Assembly: GCA_944322675.1 (NCBI GenBank)
Contig: CALUPO010000008.1
Location: forward strand, 1-64,000
Source: Candidatus Gastranaerophilales bacterium
GTDB taxonomy: Bacteria; Cyanobacteriota; Vampirovibrionia; Gastranaerophilales; Gastranaerophilaceae
Direction: 5' to 3'
Length of the DNA stretch: 64,000 nucleotides
Made by a program: the position numbers and the translations under genes. The notes beneath the pieces were generated by a model, which did no database searches, was not told the origin of the DNA, and was given only the letters and a program-made list of their open reading frames with translations. Below, piece by piece: positions 1 to 8,718 of the stretch (its first letter is position 1; each line of letters begins with the position of its first letter).

Positions 1-250
1 GCTCCTGTTGATTGCTCCAGCGGTAAAACAACAAGAAAAAGAAACAACAAAGGTGGTAACCATCTCTTTAGTGTGAGTGCTGGGGTGAGAGTCTTTTCCT
101 ATCTCCCTCTCCCTTTTGAGCGTGAGGGCAGGGGTGAGGGTGGTTCTAATGTAGCTTCGTTTCACATTTTTTTCAAAAATTATTAAAAATTATTTTTGGA
201 TTTATATATCAATTTACACTAAGCTTTGTGTAAAGTTGTATATAAATCCC
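1..250 (-). repeat. Right-hand part of a dispersed MITE-like repeat, cut by the window edge
   Basis: No gene is visible here. Read on the minus strand from 250 downward, the first 29 bases (250-222) match the left end of the element at 50341 with only two differences, sharing the core TTATATACAA and TTTACACAAAGCT. About 80 nt further in, both copies carry the same C-rich block (140-119 here, 50426-50447 there), ending CCCTCACGCT and followed by a purine-rich run. Positions 199-249 also fold into an imperfect hairpin. The other end of the element lies outside the window. A non-autonomous mobile element is inferred; the match between the two copies is seen directly. Confidence 0.7.
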
Positions 251-600
251 TAAACAAGAATAACTAATGTCACATTTACATGCTTTGTCAGAAAAAGTAA
301 TAGATAAAACTAATCCATGCATTTTTTAATGATTTAATTTGGATGTGCTTGAATTTATCAATTACTTTTTATAGTTTTATATTTGATTTTGTAAAATGTT
401 GAATACTTAACATAAAATTTACTTTTATATTTTTTCCTTTTACTATATTAAAATTAAAATATCTAGATGTTAAAATATATTATCCATCTTATTTTCCCCC
501 ACCCATAAGCACAATTTGTTAAGATAAAAAAATACTCCTTTTAAAAAGAAGTATTTAAAAATAAAAAATAAATTATTAAATAACAATATTACATAACTTT
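251..600. other. AT-rich intergenic stretch
   Basis: I see no credible coding frame or RNA gene here. The only structured part is the hairpin at 531-555, annotated separately as the terminator of the minus-strand gene that ends at 601. Confidence 0.6.
525..556 (-). terminator. Rho-independent terminator of the 601-1062 gene
   Basis: On the minus strand positions 555-531 form a hairpin (AAUACUUCUUUU pairing with AAAAGGAGUAUU, one G-U pair) followed by a run of U. It lies about 45 nt beyond the stop codon of the minus-strand gene. Confidence 0.6.
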
Positions 601-1062
601 TTAATGCTTAAATCTTTTACCTGTATTTTGTATAATATCATTTGAAATTGGTTGTAAATTTTGCTTTCTAATATTATTACCAACAGATTTTTCTAATCTT
701 GATGCCATACTTAATAGAACATCATATGGTATTTTTTTTGCTTCTTTTTTTGTTACAGGTAATGATTGTCCAAGAATAGTTTTTGTAGTTATTACTTGTG
801 TATATAATCCCATATTTCCCTTATTTTCTCTTGTTTTACCAATAATTTGAGCATATTCTGAAAAATCTTCATCTAAAAAAGGATGATAACTAACTTTTCT
901 TTTTATATTAGCAACTCCATTTTTTGGATTCCATAAATCTCCTTCTTCTTTTATAACTTCCTCAATACCTTTAAAAGACACCTTATTTTTATTAGAAAAT
1001 TTATTAACGTTTGAATAAGGCATGTTAAATCCAACTGAATGTACTTTCATATACTTTCTCAT
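601..1062 (-). CDS. Small hypothetical protein with N-terminal VSFKG motif
   Basis: I do not recognise this 153-residue protein. It is lysine-rich with no membrane segment or signal peptide. Residues 28-32 read VSFKG, a short motif near the N terminus that recurs in related form ([NST]-F-[GK]) in other hypothetical proteins of this window. The frame is supported by a terminator just downstream. The start is uncertain: a purine-rich AGAAAGGG touches the first ATG, leaving no spacer, so the ATG at 1050 (residue 5) is also possible. It stands alone, divergent from rpsB. A lineage-specific protein is inferred. Confidence 0.6.
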   Translation of the reverse strand: MRKYMKVHSVGFNMPYSNVNKFSNKNKVSFKGIEEVIKEEGDLWNPKNGVANIKRKVSYHPFLDEDFSEYAQIIGKTRENKGNMGLYTQVITTKTILGQSLPVTKKEAKKIPYDVLLSMASRLEKSVGNNIRKQNLQPISNDIIQNTGKRFKH

Positions 1063-1147
1063 CCCTTTCTCTAACTCATAAAATAACGTATACTAATTTT
1101 ATCAAAAAAAAATAAAAAGTTAAATATTTTCTTTTTTTCATATTTAT

Positions 1148-1157
1148 TATAAAATAA
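1148..1157 (+). promoter_or_regulatory. -10 element (TATAAAATAA) of rpsB-tsf
   Basis: TATAAAATAA at 1148-1157 is the same extended -10 type seen before rqcH and fabI in this window. It would give an rpsB leader of about 115 nt. That leader holds a possible small hairpin around AAGC...GCTT at 1171-1196. Many bacteria autoregulate S2 through such leaders, but no known leader fold was confirmed here. Confidence 0.45.
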
Positions 1158-1278
1158 GAATACGAAGTTTAATAAGCTGATAGGCAATTATGCTTAGTTA
1201 TAACATTATTTGTGTGTTGTAATGAGTAATTAAATTTCAAGTGTTAGAAATAAAAAATAAAAGTAAAAGGAGAAAAAA

Positions 1279-2079
1279 ATGACAAGTGAACAACAAGCAA
1301 CACAAGTGCGTGAATTATTTGAAGCAGGTGTGCATTTTGGGCATCAAACACAAAAATGGAATCCAAAAATGAAGCCATATATATTTTCAGCACGAAATGG
1401 CATTTATATAATTGATTTACGTAAAACATCTGAAAAATTAGATGAAGCATGTGCTCAAGCACGTGAATTTGCTTCACGAGGAAAAAATATTGTATTTGTA
1501 GGCACAAAAAAATCAGCCGTCGATATTATGAAAAATGAATCACAACGTTGCGGTATGTATTATATAAATCGTCGTTGGCTTGGTGGTATGTTAACAAATT
1601 TTGAAACCATAAGAACTAGAATTAACAAATTACGTGAACTTGAAGAGTTTATTAATTCAGGTCACATTGACAAACTTCCAAAAAAAGAAGTTGCACAAAT
1701 TATGAGAAAATTATCAAAACTTTCAAAAACTTTAGGTGGTATAAAAGAAATGCGTGGCATGCCTGATATGTTATTTATAGTTGACCAACAAATGGAAGAT
1801 ATTGCAATTAAAGAAGCTAATAAATTAAATATTCCAGTATTATGCTTGGCTGATACAAATGCTGATCCTGATGGTATTGATTATATTATACCTGGAAATG
1901 ATGATGCCATTCGCTCAATAGAATATATAACCTCTAAAGTAGCAGATGCTATATTAGAAGGTAAAGCTCTTCGTGAAAATAAAGCAACAAGTGCTGTTGG
2001 CAATAATAATTCAAAAACAATTAGTGCTCAGGATGCCAATGTTCAAACAAATGAAGATAATCAAGTTGAAAAAGAATAA
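1279..2079 (+). CDS. rpsB: 30S ribosomal protein S2
   Basis: This is ribosomal protein S2, a head protein of the small subunit. The N-terminal [15 protein letters not shown] signature, the IDLRKT segment and the [13 protein letters not shown] block are all typical of the family. At 266 residues it is normal in length, with a low-complexity acidic C-terminal tail from about residue 235. A strong ribosome binding site (AAAAGGAG) precedes the ATG. It is followed after 62 nt by tsf, the classic rpsB-tsf pairing, and both probably run from the promoter near 1150 to the terminator at 3039-3076. Confidence 0.98.
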   Translation: MTSEQQATQVRELFEAGVHFGHQTQKWNPKMKPYIFSARNGIYIIDLRKTSEKLDEACAQAREFASRGKNIVFVGTKKSAVDIMKNESQRCGMYYINRRWLGGMLTNFETIRTRINKLRELEEFINSGHIDKLPKKEVAQIMRKLSKLSKTLGGIKEMRGMPDMLFIVDQQMEDIAIKEANKLNIPVLCLADTNADPDGIDYIIPGNDDAIRSIEYITSKVADAILEGKALRENKATSAVGNNNSKTISAQDANVQTNEDNQVEKE

Positions 2080-2141
2080 AATATAAGTCAAAATATTTAT
2101 TAATAAATAAGTTAATTTAAATAAAGAGAAAGGATTATATT

Positions 2142-3008
2142 ATGACAATTACCGCTCAAATGGTTAAGGAACTTCGTGAAAAAACAGGTGCCGGTATTTT
2201 AGATGCTAAAAAAGCTCTTGTTGAAAATGATGGTAATATGGAAAAAGCTATGGAATTTTTACGTCAAAAAGGAATTGCATCAGCTGATAAAAAAATGGGT
2301 AGGATCGCTGCAGAAGGCATTGTCTGTGCATCTATTGAAGATAATAAAGGCGTTCTTGTTGAGGTTAATTGTGAAACAGACTTTGTTGCAAAAAATGAAG
2401 AATTTAAAAATTTCGTTAGTTGTATAGCAAATACAATACTAAAAACACAACCTAAAGATATTGAAACTTTACTTTCTTCAAATGCTTGTTGCGATGAGTC
2501 AAAAACAGTTGAAGATAAAATAAAAGAAAAAATTGCAACAATTGGTGAAAAAATTACATTACGTCGTTTTGAAATATATGAAGGAAATCTTGCTTCTTAT
2601 GTACATAATGGAAAAATTGGCGTTATGATTCAAACTAGTGCTAAAGACGATGCTCTTGCAAAAGATATATGCCTTCATATAGCATCTTGTGCTCCACAAT
2701 TTATTACTCGTGATGAAATTCCTCAAGATATTATTGATGAAGAAACTCGTATTGAAATGGGCAAAGAAGACTTGGCTAAAAAACCTGAAAACATTCGTGC
2801 TAAAATAGTTGAAGGTCGCGTTAATAAGCTAATGGCACAAAAATGTCTTCTTGAACAAGCTTTTGTGAAAGATCCTAATCAAACTATTGCTCAGTTAATC
2901 GAAGGTAAATTTGATATTATTAAATTTACGCGTTTTGAACTTGGTGAAGGACTTGAAAAGAAACAAGAAAACTTTGCTCAAGAAGTTATGGAACAAATGA
3001 AAAAATAA
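2142..3008 (+). CDS. tsf: Elongation factor Ts
   Basis: This is the guanine-nucleotide exchange factor of EF-Tu. The N-terminal UBA-like region (LREKTGAGILDAKKAL) is followed by the TDFVAKNEEF signature that contacts EF-Tu, and then the two-lobed core. The 288-residue length is normal. The ribosome binding site is AGAAAGGA. It lies directly after rpsB on the same strand and ends in a strong hairpin terminator shared with the convergent pgi gene. Confidence 0.98.
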   Translation: MTITAQMVKELREKTGAGILDAKKALVENDGNMEKAMEFLRQKGIASADKKMGRIAAEGIVCASIEDNKGVLVEVNCETDFVAKNEEFKNFVSCIANTILKTQPKDIETLLSSNACCDESKTVEDKIKEKIATIGEKITLRRFEIYEGNLASYVHNGKIGVMIQTSAKDDALAKDICLHIASCAPQFITRDEIPQDIIDEETRIEMGKEDLAKKPENIRAKIVEGRVNKLMAQKCLLEQAFVKDPNQTIAQLIEGKFDIIKFTRFELGEGLEKKQENFAQEVMEQMKK

Positions 3009-3038
3009 TTTAAAATAATTATTTATTAAATTTAAAAT

Positions 3039-3076
3039 AAAGGCGGGATTTAAATTTTAATTTAAATCCCGCCTTT
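3039..3076. terminator. Bidirectional terminator between tsf and pgi
   Basis: A perfect 16-bp stem (3039-3054 with 3061-3076; AAAGGCGGGATTTAAA and its complement) encloses a 6-nt loop. AT-rich tails lie on both sides. It lies between two convergent genes and can serve both strands. Confidence 0.9.
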
Positions 3077-3115
3077 AAAATAATAATAATTATTATAATT
3101 ATATAAATATTGAAT

Positions 3116-4336
3116 TTACTGTGCTAAAGCTTTTTTAACTTCTTTCTTATAAATTTCAACATTTGGTTGCAAAACTTCGCTTAAAGCAACATCGCTAGGT
3201 GTCACATCACCTTTAAGTTGTCTTAATATATTACCTGTATACAATGTTTCAAAGTGTTTAAGCTCAATAAATTTTGCAATAGAAGATAATGATAAATCGC
3301 TTAACTCAATTGTTGAAACAGGATGTTGTTTAGAATATGCACTAACAACACCCTTTAAAACCGCATTTGCATATTTATCATCTTGTTTTACGGAAACAAA
3401 AGTAAAGAAAGAATCTTTATTGTTTTCATCCAAATCTGATTCAGCATTATAATGCAAATACCCTGGTCCAATATTTGTATCTGTTGAAATATTAGCTTTT
3501 AAAGATTCATTTTTTAATTGTTTTTCCCATAAAGTAGTGCCAGCAAAAGCATCACCAAAATATTCAACAAAATGTTTAATTTTTCCATCTTGACGTGCGT
3601 TTACATTAAATATAGCCAATTTTAAAGCATCATTTTTATTTACATCTTCGTTCAAAAATTCTTCTTGAGTTTTTAAAGAAGATTCCAACATCTTGATTGT
3701 GTCTTCTTTTTTCACACCTACAAAAGCAAGGGTAAAAATAGTAGCATCATCAAAAATTGAAAAACGACCGCCAACATCATCATGAACATAACCTGATAAT
3801 TTTATTTCACCATTTTCAACAAGTTTTCTTAAATTACTTTTTTCTGGATTTTTATCGGTCATAGCCACAAAAGCTTCCTCAAGCTTGCGATTAGGAGTCT
3901 TTGTTTTAACAAGTTCTTTAGCATTTTGATATGCAACAGTAGTTTCTAATGTTCCGCCTGATTTTGACACAACTAAAAATTTAACTTTACTTTCTTTACC
4001 TTCAATTTTTTTAGCAAATTTATTAAAACTTATAGGATCAACTGAAGAATAAAAATGCACTTTATCTTCCATGCCTATCATATTCATTAAAGCTTCAGTT
4101 GTATGTCTTGAACCGCCAATACCCAAAATAGCAAGTTCATTTGAACCGTCTTTTTTAGCTTCCTGAGCCAAATTGTAAATATTATCAATATTTTCAATTT
4201 GATTTTTAGGCAAAAAGCCTATCCAATTCAAAAATTGCCCCGGTTTTTGAATACGAGACTTAACATCTTCAACTGCTTTTTTTGCTTCACATTCATAATC
4301 ATTTTTAAAACTGGTTAAAACTTTAACATTTAACAT
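3116..4336 (-). CDS. pgi: Glucose-6-phosphate isomerase
   Basis: This enzyme interconverts glucose-6-phosphate and fructose-6-phosphate in glycolysis. The sugar-phosphate isomerase motifs are clear: LGIGGSRHTTEAL near residue 92, VVSKSGGTLETT, the DDVGGRFS segment and a C-terminal KHFETLYTGNILRQLK region. At 406 residues it is at the short end of bacterial PGI, which usually has 430-550. A good ribosome binding site (AGGAGA) lies 9 nt before the ATG. It is a single gene, convergent with tsf. Confidence 0.95.
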   Translation of the reverse strand: MLNVKVLTSFKNDYECEAKKAVEDVKSRIQKPGQFLNWIGFLPKNQIENIDNIYNLAQEAKKDGSNELAILGIGGSRHTTEALMNMIGMEDKVHFYSSVDPISFNKFAKKIEGKESKVKFLVVSKSGGTLETTVAYQNAKELVKTKTPNRKLEEAFVAMTDKNPEKSNLRKLVENGEIKLSGYVHDDVGGRFSIFDDATIFTLAFVGVKKEDTIKMLESSLKTQEEFLNEDVNKNDALKLAIFNVNARQDGKIKHFVEYFGDAFAGTTLWEKQLKNESLKANISTDTNIGPGYLHYNAESDLDENNKDSFFTFVSVKQDDKYANAVLKGVVSAYSKQHPVSTIELSDLSLSSIAKFIELKHFETLYTGNILRQLKGDVTPSDVALSEVLQPNVEIYKKEVKKALAQ

Positions 4337-4610
4337 TTTAAAACTCTCCTATAATCAAAATATTTAACATACATTTTCATACTAGCATAAATATTTAAGA
4401 TTATAAATAATATAATAAGTTTTTTACTACATAAAAAGTATAGTTATAGAAAAACAAAAAATTAAAAGTTTAATCAAAAAGTTCAATGTTTAAAAACAAA
4501 AAAACATATATTATAAAAGTACAATAAATCCTCGACTCTTCTGATTGCTTATGCTACTGTTTCTACCTCATTTAATCTTTAAATGAGGTTTTTTTTAATA
4601 TATTTATCCG
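4337..4610 (+). other. Intergenic region with possible small RNA ending at an orphan terminator
   Basis: Both flanking genes run on the minus strand. Even so, the region ends with a plus-oriented terminator at 4565-4596 that no plus-strand gene explains. A TATA-like stretch (ATATTATAAA, 4508-4517) could start a transcript of about 75 nt ending there. I did not recognise the RNA. An alternative is a relic terminator. Confidence 0.35.
4565..4596 (+). terminator. Orphan Rho-independent terminator
   Basis: A perfect 10-bp stem (ACCTCATTTA, 4565-4574, with 4580-4589) and a 5-nt loop are followed by seven T. On the opposite strand the hairpin is not followed by U, so it acts in the plus direction, where no gene precedes it. 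Confidence 0.75.
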
Positions 4611-5981
4611 CTATTGATTTAAATGTTGTTCCTCATCTATATTCAAAGCTTCTTCATCCGAAGAAACTTGTTTTCTTTGTATTTTTAGCTTTAAAATCCT
4701 TGCACAATCAATTTCAAGAACCTCAAAACATAAATTTTTATACTCAGCTTTATCACCTATTTCAGCTATACGACCAAGCTCTTTAACAACAAGACCGCCA
4801 ATTGTTTCAACATCTTCAACATCTTCTTCAAGATTTAAGTCAAAATATTTATACAACTCATCAATACGCATCATAGCATTAGCAATATATTCATTTTCAT
4901 TAATTTGCTTTATATTAGTTTCATCTTCATCATCAAATTCGTCTTGCACTTCACCTACAATTTCTTCAATAACATCCTCCAAAGTAACAAGCCCTGATGT
5001 GCCGCCAAATTCATCAACAATTATTGCAATTTGTGCATGATTTTTTCTAAATTCAAGAACAAGATTATCAATAGTAACAGTTTCGGGCACCAGCATAGCC
5101 GGTCTTATAATTTTCGAAATATCAACATATTGATTGTTTGCTAAAAAGCTATAAAAATCCTTAATATGCACAATACCTAAAATATGGTCTAAATCATCTT
5201 TATAGACAGGATAACGTGTATATTGATTTTCAAGACTAATACGTTTAAATTCTTCATCACTTGCATCAACAGGAATACATACCATATCAGTTCGTGGTAC
5301 CATAACTTGTTTAGCTGTCAAATCAGAAAATTTAAATACATTTTGAAGTAAATCCTTTTCTGTTTCATTTAGGACACCTTCTTGATAACTTGCATCAATT
5401 AACATATTTAATTCTTCAGTTGAATGCACAAACTGTGATGAATTTGAATGTGGAATATGAAAAAGCTTTAATAATGCAAAACCAAAACCGTTTAAAATAA
5501 AAATTAGAGGATTAAATATCTTAGTCACAAGCATCATAGGTTTTGCAACAAATAACGCTATTTTAACGGGGAATTGAAGGGCAATTGCTTTAGGCATAAG
5601 TTCACCAATTACAACATGCAAAATTGTAATTATCGAAAAAGCTATTGCGACAGATATTGAATGTGTTGCCAATGATTTTGAAATACCCGGCAGAAAAATA
5701 AATAAAGGCTCTATTATACGTGCAATAGTTGCTTCACCAACCCAACCTAAACCAATACTTGCAATTGTTATTCCAAGTTGTGTGGCTGCTATATATCTAT
5801 CTAAATCATCTAAAGCATCACAAACTATGGAGGCATCTTTATTTCCTTCATCTTTTAACTGTAATATTTTTGTTTTACGTGAGCTTACAAGAGCAAACTC
5901 AGATGCTACAAAAAAACCGTTCGCCAGTAATAAACAAATGATAATTAAAAGATTAAAAATAATACTCGTCTCAGATTCCAT
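4611..5981 (-). CDS. CorC/HlyC (TlyC) family membrane protein with CBS domains
   Basis: This is a membrane protein of the hemolysin-C/CorC family, implicated in divalent-cation export. It has an N-terminal DUF21 region with about four membrane segments (residues 1-170), then a pair of CBS domains (about 200-330, with VMVPRTDMVCIP and VEIVGEVQDE-type motifs), and a C-terminal CorC/transporter-associated domain ending in an acidic tail. The 456-residue length fits the family. The TSGLVTLEDVIEEIVGE segment is characteristic. A good ribosome binding site (AGGAGAA) precedes the ATG. Next upstream on the same strand is mnmE, 63 nt away. The exact substrate cannot be told from sequence. Confidence 0.93.
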   Translation of the reverse strand: MESETSIIFNLLIIICLLLANGFFVASEFALVSSRKTKILQLKDEGNKDASIVCDALDDLDRYIAATQLGITIASIGLGWVGEATIARIIEPLFIFLPGISKSLATHSISVAIAFSIITILHVVIGELMPKAIALQFPVKIALFVAKPMMLVTKIFNPLIFILNGFGFALLKLFHIPHSNSSQFVHSTEELNMLIDASYQEGVLNETEKDLLQNVFKFSDLTAKQVMVPRTDMVCIPVDASDEEFKRISLENQYTRYPVYKDDLDHILGIVHIKDFYSFLANNQYVDISKIIRPAMLVPETVTIDNLVLEFRKNHAQIAIIVDEFGGTSGLVTLEDVIEEIVGEVQDEFDDEDETNIKQINENEYIANAMMRIDELYKYFDLNLEEDVEDVETIGGLVVKELGRIAEIGDKAEYKNLCFEVLEIDCARILKLKIQRKQVSSDEEALNIDEEQHLNQ

Positions 5982-6044
5982 ATTTTCTCCTACTAATTTT
6001 ATATTTTAGCAAAATTTATGATAATTTTCAATAATATATTTTTA

Positions 6045-7445
6045 CTATTTTCCAATGCAAAAATTTTCAAATATATTACTCAAAATATCTTCATTTATAC
6101 TCTCACCTGTTATTTCCTCAAGTTTAAGTATAGCTCCTTTTATGTCTATTGTTATTAAATCCTGAAGTATTTTCTTTCTTACACCTTCTATTGCCAGTTG
6201 AATTGATTTTTTTGCTTCATAAAAACAATTCTGTTGCCGAACATTTGTTATATATTCTATTTCTTTGTTTGAATTAAAAGAATATGCTGTTTTAGTAAAA
6301 ATCAAATCTTTTAATTTATCTATATTTTTTTCAGTTTTCGAAGAAATTAAAATATAATTTTCTTTATCCTCATTTTCAAAATATACTAACTTTTTCTTAA
6401 GTAAAGAATCTATATCTTTATCTAAAATTAAATCAAGCTTTGAAAAAACAATAATATGAGGTTTATCTTTTATTTTTTGATATAACTCAATTTCATCATC
6501 TAAAATTGGAGAAGCTAAATCACAAACAAATAGAATTAAATCAGCATTTTGAACTTCTTCATGTGTTAAACTTATACCTATTTTTTCAACTTCATTAACA
6601 CATTTAATATCTCTTAAACCAGCAGTGTCTGAAATATTTATATTTAGACCATTAATAACTATATTTTCATTTATAATATCACGTGTTGTACCAGGTATAT
6701 TAGTAACAATAGCACGTTGTATATTTAAAAGTTTATTAAACAATGAAGACTTTCCAACATTAACTGTTCCCAATAAAGTAACTTTTATTCCCTGTCTTAA
6801 AATATTACTTTCACTTGCAAAAGATAATATCTTATCAATTTTAGAAACTACATTTTCTAGAACACATTCAATTTCATTATAATCAACCTCACATACATCC
6901 TCAGGGAAATCTATTGAGGCCACAATTTTTGATAGCAAATCAATCAATTCACTTTTTATATTTTTAACTTCAATAGCAAGTTTTCCACGCAGATTAGAAA
7001 CACTTTTTCGTGCAAAAGATGAAGTATTTGATTCTATTATATCCAAAACAGACTCAACTTGGGTTAAATCAAGTTTCTTATTAAAGAAAGCTCTTTTTGT
7101 AAACTCACCACGTTTTGCATACCTCGCTCCAAATTGAAAAACAAGATCAAGTATATTTTTAATATTATTTACTCCTCCATGACAGTTAATTTCAATAACA
7201 TCTTCACCTGTATAACTTTTTGGAGCTTTAAATGGTAAAATTATAACTTCATCAATATAATTTTTATTCTGGTCAATAATCCAACTATGATAAATTTTAT
7301 TTGCTTCTTTTATATTAACACTTGATATTTTATTTATTATATCAAATGCTTTACTTCCTGATATACGTATTACCCCTATTGAGCCAATTCCAAAAGGAGT
7401 TGCTATCGCTGCTATTGTATCAAATTCTAATTCATTAACTAACAT
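6045..7445 (-). CDS. mnmE: tRNA uridine-5-carboxymethylaminomethyl modification GTPase
   Basis: With MnmG this GTPase modifies U34 in tRNAs reading split codon boxes. The N-terminal folate-binding domain (FDTIAAIATPFGIGSIGVIR) is followed by an inserted G domain with P-loop GTVNVGKSS, the TTRD switch, DTAGLR and SKLD, and the C terminus carries the catalytic FCIGK with its cysteine. The 466 residues are normal. A -10 box (TAAAAT, 7455-7460) ends 9 nt before the start, so the leader would be only 1-3 nt, although a weak AAGG is present. Confidence 0.97.
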   Translation of the reverse strand: MLVNELEFDTIAAIATPFGIGSIGVIRISGSKAFDIINKISSVNIKEANKIYHSWIIDQNKNYIDEVIILPFKAPKSYTGEDVIEINCHGGVNNIKNILDLVFQFGARYAKRGEFTKRAFFNKKLDLTQVESVLDIIESNTSSFARKSVSNLRGKLAIEVKNIKSELIDLLSKIVASIDFPEDVCEVDYNEIECVLENVVSKIDKILSFASESNILRQGIKVTLLGTVNVGKSSLFNKLLNIQRAIVTNIPGTTRDIINENIVINGLNINISDTAGLRDIKCVNEVEKIGISLTHEEVQNADLILFVCDLASPILDDEIELYQKIKDKPHIIVFSKLDLILDKDIDSLLKKKLVYFENEDKENYILISSKTEKNIDKLKDLIFTKTAYSFNSNKEIEYITNVRQQNCFYEAKKSIQLAIEGVRKKILQDLITIDIKGAILKLEEITGESINEDILSNIFENFCIGK

Positions 7446-7509
7446 ATACCTTATATTTTACAATCAACACCTACTTAATACAAGCAACAAATAAATCTAT
7501 AAAAAAATA

Positions 7510-7542
7510 AATGAAAGTAATTAAATTTAAATTACTTTCATT
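7510..7542. terminator. Terminator downstream of the ferritin-like gene
   Basis: A perfect 13-bp stem (AATGAAAGTAATT, 7510-7522, with 7530-7542) and a 7-nt loop have T-rich runs on both sides. It lies about 40 nt past the stop of the minus-strand gene that starts at 7890. Confidence 0.8.
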
Positions 7543-7581
7543 TTTTATAAATAATTTTAATTAATAATTTAAAATTTTCAA

Positions 7582-7890
7582 TTAATCATGTTTATTATTT
7601 TCAATAATTTCACAGGCTTCTTCATACCCTTGTTCATAAAATTTACTTTCATCAGGATCAAGAATTTTTAAAAGTTTTAAAAAATTACCAGCATGTACTT
7701 TTTCATCATCAGCAATTTCTCTTAACAACTTTATAGCATCTTTATCATCAATGGATTCAGCAAGTTGATCATATAACTGTATAGCTTCATATTCTGATGC
7801 TATATTAAAGCGTATTGCACGGATTAATTCTTCCTTAGTTAACTTTCTTTCACATTTATTTCCATTAAATGGACTACTAAATTCAGGCAT
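7582..7890 (-). CDS. Ferritin-like / rubrerythrin-type diiron protein (demiferritin-like)
   Basis: This 102-residue protein is a short ferritin-like di-iron protein. The order RKLTKEELIRAIRFNIASEYEAI, then EIADDEKVHAGNFLKLL, gives the E...ExxH-type iron ligands on two helices; larger ferritins have four. Such half-size ferritins must dimerise to complete the metal site, and some homologues are associated with encapsulin shells; no encapsulin is seen here. A role in iron handling or peroxide defence is inferred. It lies divergent from superoxide dismutase, which fits an oxidative-stress role. The ribosome binding site AAAGGAG is strong. Confidence 0.85.
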   Translation of the reverse strand: MPEFSSPFNGNKCERKLTKEELIRAIRFNIASEYEAIQLYDQLAESIDDKDAIKLLREIADDEKVHAGNFLKLLKILDPDESKFYEQGYEEACEIIENNKHD

Positions 7891-8101
7891 ATTTACTTCT
7901 CCTTTTTAGTTATTACATTTTAATTATTTTAAATTCTATAAAATAAATCATTACCTGAGAGAATTAATAACGGCTAATCATTCAATAATATCCTTTATAC
8001 TATTTTATTAACCAACTATTTATAGACAAATTTCATAAATCTATTTTAAATAAATACATAAAAAGTTAGATAAATAAAAAAATATTAAAAGAGGTAGAAT
8101 T

Positions 8102-8716
8102 ATGACACATCAAATCGTTGAAGCTAAAGATTATAGTTATTTGCTTGGCACTTTGGAAGGATTTAGTGATGAACTTCTAAAACAACATTTTGAACTATAT
8201 AATGGATATGTTAAAAGTGTAAATGAAATAAATGAAAAAATTTCAAGTTTAACGCAAAAAAAAGGAAACCCATCATATTCGCAATACCGTAGTTTATTAA
8301 GTTTTAAATCTTTTCCACAAAATGGTGTGGTGTTGCATGAATTTTATTTTTCAAATTTAAATTCCCAAAAAACTTCACCTTCTCAAAAACTTTTGGAGTT
8401 TATTAATCACGAATTTAATTCATTTGATGAATTTATATTAGATTTAAAAGAAGCCGGAAAAAGTGCACGTTCAGGCTGGGTAATTTTAAGTTATGATGAA
8501 AGGCAAGTAAAAATACAAAATTCAGTTATTGATCTTCATGATGAACATTTACCTTTATTAAACATCCCTTTGCTTGTTCTTGATGTATGGGAGCATGCTT
8601 ACACGGTTGACTATGGCATAAACAAAGCAGATTATTTAGATGCTTTTGTTAAAAATATAGATTGGGAAACTGTCTCAAAAAGGTTTGATAACGTTTGCAA
8701 GCACGATATTTGTTAG
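8102..8716 (+). CDS. Superoxide dismutase, Fe/Mn type
   Basis: This enzyme dismutates superoxide. Metal ligands are visible: H29 in the first helix, the histidine of VVLHEFYF, and D and H of the LDVWEHAY signature. The helix histidine that normally follows the first ligand (HHxxYV) is replaced, the region reading ELYNGYVKSVN, so this is a divergent member. The last tyrosine of DVWEHAYY is a threonine here (HAYTVDY). The 204 residues are normal. I cannot tell Fe from Mn preference. It is divergent from the ferritin-like gene and convergent with mnmA, whose stop codon lies 2 nt away. Confidence 0.93.
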   Translation: MTHQIVEAKDYSYLLGTLEGFSDELLKQHFELYNGYVKSVNEINEKISSLTQKKGNPSYSQYRSLLSFKSFPQNGVVLHEFYFSNLNSQKTSPSQKLLEFINHEFNSFDEFILDLKEAGKSARSGWVILSYDERQVKIQNSVIDLHDEHLPLLNIPLLVLDVWEHAYTVDYGINKADYLDAFVKNIDWETVSKRFDNVCKHDIC

Positions 8717-8718
8717 AA

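Noticed and set aside
1244-1507. Minus-strand open frame over the rpsB start
   Set aside because: It overlaps a certain ribosomal protein gene on the other strand and its translation is a shadow with no family features.
2203-2427. Second plus-strand frame inside tsf
   Set aside because: It lies wholly inside tsf in another frame; the protein is lysine/leucine-biased as expected from AT-rich shadow frames.
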